DNA of 64,000 nt from assembly GCA_030549795.1 (NCBI GenBank), contig JAUQQO010000018.1, positions 1-64,000 of the forward strand. Direction: 5' to 3'. The notes under the pieces are model-generated. The model did not search any database. It saw nothing but the letters and a program-made list of their open reading frames with translations, and had not been told where the DNA came from. A program made the translations under genes and the position numbers. This document shows positions 59,221-64,000 of this stretch, in pieces; position 1 is the first letter of the stretch, and each line of letters begins with the position of its first letter. This DNA comes from Pseudomonadota bacterium (lineage in GTDB: Bacteria; Pseudomonadota; Alphaproteobacteria; Geminicoccales; Geminicoccaceae).

Positions 59221-61092
59221 TTAACGCCCGCGCATTCGGGTGAGCTCTTCTGCCGGGCTGCGGTCGAGTTCGGCCTGCGCGGCCAAGCGCACCGGTGTGT
59301 TGGCCTCGCCGTAGCGGTCGTAGCCGCCCCGGCGCTCGAGCAATTCGAAGAAAAAGCCGTTCATCGAGCGTGTGTAGAGGTGGAGGAACTCGCCGTGCCC
59401 GATGCGGTCGTAGAGCACGCCGGCCGAGCGCAGATCTTCGATGAACGCGGGCTCGAGCCCGAAGCGCGCTTCGAGGTCTACATAGTAGTTTTCCGGTATC
59501 GGTAATTTGAGCTCGTTTGGAATCTGCCGGGCAGCGGCCAACAGATCGCGACAGGCGATCGCCACATGTTGCGCCCCGGCTCCGGCGGTGCGGGCGAGGA
59601 ACCGGCCGGCTCCCGAGGTCTGCGAGGGCGAGCTGTTGAGCACGATGCGCACTGCGCCGTCGGTGGATTTGAGCGCGCGGCTTACGATCGGCCCGCGCGG
59701 ATCGACGAGATCGGTGCGGTGCTCGGGCTCGAGACCCAAGAGCGCGCGGTAGAAGAGCACCCAACTCGCGAGCTCAGCGGGCGGGACAACCTGTGCGAGA
59801 TGGTCGACTTTAGTCAGACCGATATCCGGCGCGCCCGAAGGATCGGGATCGGGTACGAAGTCGATTTCGTGGAAGGTCGCGCCGGGTCGCGGTGGATCGA
59901 GGAAGAACAAGAGGCTGCCGGCTACCCCGCGGACTGCCGGTATGATGAGCTCGCCGGCGCCTACCGGCGACACGAACGGTGTCGCGCCAAGTGCTTCGGC
60001 GCGCTGCTTGGCCTTTTGCGCGCTGTCGGTCTCGATCGCAATGGCGGCCACCGAAAGACCGTGAAGGAGCTGAAAGGCGTGCGGAAAGCCTTCGTCTTCG
60101 AGGTTTAAGACGATGGCGACGTCGCCTGCGCGGTAGAGCTCGACGTTTTTGGAACGGTGACGATGGGTGCGCAGGAGCCCGAGGGCCCGCAAACTGTCGC
60201 GGAACGCTTGCGCGCGCTCGGACGCTTCGACGAACTCGACAAAGCCCACTCCACGAGCGTGCGGTCGCGCCGGCAAGGACGGGCGACCGAGCCGCTCCTC
60301 GAGGAACAAAAAGGAGCGCATACCGTCGACCGCCGCCTGGCGCGCCGAGGTCGAGCGGAAGTCATCCGAGAAAATCTCGTGGCTCAGCCAACCGTCCCAT
60401 CCAATCGCAAAGAGTTCGCGCAACACCGATTCGACGTCGAGCTCGCCCTGCCCTGGAAAACACCGATAATGGCGGCTCCAGAACAAGGGATCCATGGTGA
60501 TCGCGGGTGCATCCGCGGTCTGTACGAGGAAGATTTTATCAGGAGAAACCTCGCGCAGCGGCGCAAGCGGCGATCGCTTGATGAGCATGTGAAAGGTGTC
60601 GAGCACGAGCCCGAGCGCCGGATGGTCGGCGCGCCGGACGAGGTCCCAGGCTTGGCGCCAGTCGTTGACATGGCGGCCCCAAGCGAGCGCCTCGTAGCCG
60701 ACGCGTGCGCCCCGTGCTGCCACGCGCTCGGCGATCAGCCGCAAGTCTTCGGCCAAACGGTCCGGGTCACCGACCGTATCGGGGCGGGTTTGCGAGCAGA
60801 CGAGCAGCAGATGTGTGTCGAGCCGCGCGAGCAGATCGAGCTTGCGCTCCAAGCGGTCGAGCATGCGGCTGCGCTCCTCGGCGCTCAGCCCCTCGGCGTC
60901 GCGGAAGGGTTGCAGGGCCACGATCGCAAGGCCGAGATCACGCGCGCGGGCTGCGACCTCTTCGGGTTTTCCCGGGAAGTAGGTGAGATCGGCCTCGAAC
61001 AGCTCGATCCCTTCAAAGCCCACCGAAGCTGCCGCTTCCAGCTTTTCGAGCAGACTTCCAGCCATCGAAACGGTGGCGATCGCGCGTCGCAT
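59221..61092 (-). CDS. Bifunctional sugar phosphate isomerase/epimerase - 4-hydroxyphenylpyruvate dioxygenase-like protein (3-dehydroshikimate dehydratase, QuiC type)
   Basis: N-term TIM barrel MRRAIATVSMAGSLLEKLEAAASVGFEGIELFEADL...; C-term VOC/HPPD: GLTKVDHLAQVVPPAELASWVLFYRALLGLEP...GAQHVAIACRDLLAAARQI...NGFFFELLERRGGYDRYGEANTPVRLAAQ. Confidence 0.92.
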   Translation of the reverse strand: MRRAIATVSMAGSLLEKLEAAASVGFEGIELFEADLTYFPGKPEEVAARARDLGLAIVALQPFRDAEGLSAEERSRMLDRLERKLDLLARLDTHLLLVCSQTRPDTVGDPDRLAEDLRLIAERVAARGARVGYEALAWGRHVNDWRQAWDLVRRADHPALGLVLDTFHMLIKRSPLAPLREVSPDKIFLVQTADAPAITMDPLFWSRHYRCFPGQGELDVESVLRELFAIGWDGWLSHEIFSDDFRSTSARQAAVDGMRSFLFLEERLGRPSLPARPHARGVGFVEFVEASERAQAFRDSLRALGLLRTHRHRSKNVELYRAGDVAIVLNLEDEGFPHAFQLLHGLSVAAIAIETDSAQKAKQRAEALGATPFVSPVGAGELIIPAVRGVAGSLLFFLDPPRPGATFHEIDFVPDPDPSGAPDIGLTKVDHLAQVVPPAELASWVLFYRALLGLEPEHRTDLVDPRGPIVSRALKSTDGAVRIVLNSSPSQTSGAGRFLARTAGAGAQHVAIACRDLLAAARQIPNELKLPIPENYYVDLEARFGLEPAFIEDLRSAGVLYDRIGHGEFLHLYTRSMNGFFFELLERRGGYDRYGEANTPVRLAAQAELDRSPAEELTRMRGR

Positions 61093-61188
61093 CGAACGGC
61101 TCCCGAAGCGACCGCGCCGCAGGTGAGGCGCGGTGTCGAAACAGGCCCTACACGAGAAGGTCTTAAGCGGCCAACGCTCGGCTCAGAG

Positions 61189-62652
61189 TCAGAGTGAGGA
61201 TTGCCGCGGTTCTGCCGGCAGCGGTTGCGGGCAAGCGCTCGCAAAAGCGTAACCGGCCCGCAACACGAGGGCATCGGCATATTTGGGGCCGACGATCTGC
61301 AGCCCCACCGGTAACCCCTCGCGCGTGAAGCCACAGGGGACCGTAAGCGCGGGTTGTTGGCCGAGATTGAAGGGCCAGGTCAAAGGCGTCCACTCCGTCC
61401 AGCGGCGATAGGGTCCGCCCGGGGGCACCTCGTGGCCGGCCGCAAAGGCCGCGATCGGCACGGTCGGGGTGAGAAGAAGATCGAACTCGGCGAAGAGGGC
61501 CTCGATGCGCGCAGCGAATGCCGCCCGCTCGAGATGCAGGCGGTGCAGCGCGAAGGCGTCGATCCGAGCTCCCTCCTCGGCGATCGCCCGCAAACCCGGA
61601 TCGAGGAGATGGTGACGCTCGGCGGGGATCTGGGCGACGAGATAAGCGGCGGCGGAAAACCACAGCCCTTCGAAGATCGACCGCGCATCGACAACGCCCG
61701 GGTCGCGCTCGATCACCCGCGCGCCGAGATCACGCACGACATCGAGCGCCTGTGCGAATACCGCCGCCACTTCGGGGTCGACCTTGGCATAGCCGAGGTC
61801 AAAGCTGGCGAGCACGGTTCGGCCTCTGATCCCGCCGGCGAGGCCGATGCGATAGTCCAGCTCTTGAGGCGGCAGCGCCGTCCAGTCGCGCCGGTCGGGT
61901 CGGGCAAGGACGTTGAGCATCAGCGCCGCGTCCTCGACCGTGCGTGTCATCGGGCCGACGTGCGCGAGGGTCCCGAACGGCGAGGGGGGCCAAAGCGGTA
62001 CGCGGCCGAAGGTCGGTTTCAAGCCGACGATCCCCGTAAACGCCGCCGGGATGCGGATCGAGCCGCCACCGTCGGAGCCCTGGTGCAGGGCCCCCATGCC
62101 GAGCGCGGCGGCGACCGCTGCTCCACCCGAAGAACCGCCCGCTGTGCGGGAGAGGTCCCAAGGGTTGCGGGCGATCTGGCCGAGCGGATTGTCGGTGACA
62201 CCCTTCCAGCCGAACTCGGGGGTGGTGGTCTTGCCCAAGAGCACCGCCCCGGCCTCCCGCAGGCGGGCGACAGCGGGAGCATCCTCGCTGTCGGGAGCGG
62301 CTCCTTCGGTGGTGCGGCTGCCGCGGCGGGTGACCGAACCGCGCTGGAGCGTGAGATCCTTCACCGTTGCCGGAACGCCGTCGAGCGGCCCCATGGGACA
62401 GCCGCGCTGCCAGCGTTCTTCTGACGCGCGGGCGCTTGCGAGCGCTCCTTCCTCGTCGACCCAGGCGAAGGCGCCCACCTGGGGATCGAAGCGGTGGATG
62501 CGCGCAAGACAGGCTTGGGTGACCTCAACAGGGGAAAGCGTTCGGCGTCGAAACGCGCAGAGCAGTTCGCAGGCGGACCAGAGTGCAGGATCGCTCAAAG
62601 GCAAGGGACTGGGCTCCAGGCTGTGCTCGTCGCCAGCGCCCAACGGTAGCAC
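61189..62652 (-). CDS. Amidase signature family protein
   Basis: GPLDGVPATVKDLTLQRG (cis-Lys), RTAGGSSGGAAVAAALGMGALHQGSDGGGSIRIPAAFTGIVGLKPTFGRVP (Ser-Ser). Confidence 0.95.
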   Translation of the reverse strand: MLPLGAGDEHSLEPSPLPLSDPALWSACELLCAFRRRTLSPVEVTQACLARIHRFDPQVGAFAWVDEEGALASARASEERWQRGCPMGPLDGVPATVKDLTLQRGSVTRRGSRTTEGAAPDSEDAPAVARLREAGAVLLGKTTTPEFGWKGVTDNPLGQIARNPWDLSRTAGGSSGGAAVAAALGMGALHQGSDGGGSIRIPAAFTGIVGLKPTFGRVPLWPPSPFGTLAHVGPMTRTVEDAALMLNVLARPDRRDWTALPPQELDYRIGLAGGIRGRTVLASFDLGYAKVDPEVAAVFAQALDVVRDLGARVIERDPGVVDARSIFEGLWFSAAAYLVAQIPAERHHLLDPGLRAIAEEGARIDAFALHRLHLERAAFAARIEALFAEFDLLLTPTVPIAAFAAGHEVPPGGPYRRWTEWTPLTWPFNLGQQPALTVPCGFTREGLPVGLQIVGPKYADALVLRAGYAFASACPQPLPAEPRQSSL

Positions 62653-62774
62653 CTGAGGCCGAGAAGGAGGTCAGGCGCTGCGGGCACGCGACGGCGTTAA
62701 CGATAGCGCAAGGAAAAGATGGTGAAATGGGGCGAGGGCCGGATCGGCCGGCCCGTGCGATCGGAGTGGCTCCG

Positions 62775-63092
62775 ATGGCCCAAATCCTCGCTTGGATGGC
62801 GCTTTGCACTTTCTTCCTCGGCGCGCAGGCAGCGGCTCAACCCGCCGCGCCGTTCGCCCGCATCCTCTGCCACGACTACAAGGAAATCGCCCGCGAGCTC
62901 AAAAGCCGCTACGAAGAGGTCCCGGTCTCACTCGGGTTGCAAAGCAACGGCCATCTCGTGCAAGTCTTCGCTTCGCCGAGAACGGGTAGCTGGACGATCC
63001 TAAGCGTAGCTCCCGACGGCACCGGCTGCGTGCTCGCAGCCGGCCAGAGGTGGGAGATCTTGCCCATACCCTCGATCGACCCACCTGCCTGA
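62775..63092 (+). CDS. Small secreted protein of unknown function
   Basis: Signal peptide MAQILAWMALCTFFLGAQAAAQ; PFARILCHDYKEIARELKSRYEEVPVSLGLQSNGHLVQVFASPRTGSWTILSVAPDGTGCVLAAGQRWE. Confidence 0.7.
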   Translation: MAQILAWMALCTFFLGAQAAAQPAAPFARILCHDYKEIARELKSRYEEVPVSLGLQSNGHLVQVFASPRTGSWTILSVAPDGTGCVLAAGQRWEILPIPSIDPPA

Positions 63093-63576
63093 GGGGTGAT
63101 ATTGAAGCCGCGCTGCGATCTTCCCGTTGCGCGTGAAAACGCCCGTGCCGCGGCCACAAGCCTGGGCAGGCCGGGAACCACTGACCACAAGCGCGCCCGC
63201 CAGCAAGCGCGCGGGGCATGATGATGGATGATTGGGCGGCACCGGCTCGTGCCGGGCCCGAACCGAGGTCCCACAACCGCGCGAAGAATGTCCGCCCTTG
63301 CGCGCCATCCCTCGCGTGTCTGGTTTATTGCTCTCGACGGCTGCCGGCGGGCGGTCGCGCCTTCTGTGAGCGTCGCGCAAAAGCGCCTTTCCCCAAGCCT
63401 CTGAGCCGAAGCTGGAACACGCCGAGTCCCTTAGCGAGCGCCCCATCTTCCCTTTGCCGCCGCGCGAGGGCTAAGAAGTTTTGGCGTCGGGGAATGCGCG
63501 AAAAACGCCTGTGCGGGACGCGCGCCGCCGCTAGCGAAGGCGCGAACAGCCGCACACGGAGGCTGGACGAGGCGCG

Positions 63577-64000
63577 ATGCCGCTTCCTGTATTGCCCAGC
63601 GTCTATTCGCTCGTCGTGACGGGATCCGATCCCTTCGCGCGGGCCAAGGCGCAGGCATGCGAACGGGTCGAGGACGGGCTGCTCGTCCTCGCCGACCGCG
63701 CCGATCGCCTCCTGCTCGCACTTCTTCTTGAACCCGATCGACCCCGCAGCTCGAGCCTGCTCGTGTTCTATGCCCACGCCAATGCCGTGGGGGATGCGCT
63801 GGCCGCACTCCTGCCGCCGCTTCTGCCCGTGACCTTCGGCTGGCCGGCATCCGTGCTCGTCGACGGTGCGAATGTCGGCCGGCTGCGCCTTGCGATCGCC
63901 GATTGCGGCGGGAGCGAGGTTCCCCCCTGGCTCGTGCTCGGGATCGAGCTCGAGCTCGCCGGTGGCCCCGGGGAGCCGGGCGAGCGTCCAGAGCAAGCTG
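63577..64000 (+). CDS. Biotin/lipoate-protein ligase-like protein (partial, runs off window end)
   Basis: Frame open to window edge: MPLPVLPSVYSLVVTGSDPFARAKAQACERVEDGLLVLADRADRLLLALLLEPDRPRSSSLLVFYAHANAVGDALAALLPPLLPVTFGWPASVLVDGANVGRLRLAIADCGG. Confidence 0.6.
   Translation, partial: MPLPVLPSVYSLVVTGSDPFARAKAQACERVEDGLLVLADRADRLLLALLLEPDRPRSSSLLVFYAHANAVGDALAALLPPLLPVTFGWPASVLVDGANVGRLRLAIADCGGSEVPPWLVLGIELELAGGPGEPGERPEQA

Noticed and set aside
1-64000. CRISPR arrays, insertion sequences, integrases, phage genes
   Set aside because: No regularly spaced direct repeats, transposase/integrase motifs or phage structural genes found in the translations.

Overview
This is a GC-rich chromosomal window, probably alphaproteobacterial by gene content (inference). 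It is densely packed and has no recognisable mobile elements, CRISPR arrays or rRNA. Most of it is core metabolism: soxXA (partial), uvrA/ssb, a glycosyltransferase pair, tRNA-Arg(TCT), rhlE, znuABC/zur with a palindromic Zur-box-like site, ubiX, a malyl-CoA lyase-like gene plus mesaconyl-CoA hydratase-like gene upstream of sdhCDAB, olsBA, phaC, two OpgG/D paralogues, opgGH facing an NdvA-like exporter, a QuiC-like fusion, an amidase and a lipoate/biotin ligase-like gene (partial). The most striking region is ~23.09-26.65 kb, a compact RiPP-type locus. It has (i) a 112-aa candidate precursor whose C-terminus carries two 20-aa-spaced copies of PSGGKQRFA(V/A)E, (ii) a YcaO enzyme, and (iii) a TfuA domain fused in one polypeptide to a C11/clostripain-like cysteine protease domain. 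YcaO and the fusion overlap by ATGA, and an intrinsic terminator follows. I propose a thioamide-forming YcaO/TfuA system with a built-in Arg-directed maturation protease. A second unusual item is a full-length GlnA-like protein (17.6-19.0 kb) that appears to have lost most glutamine synthetase metal ligands. All homology calls come from reading the translations; no database search was run.
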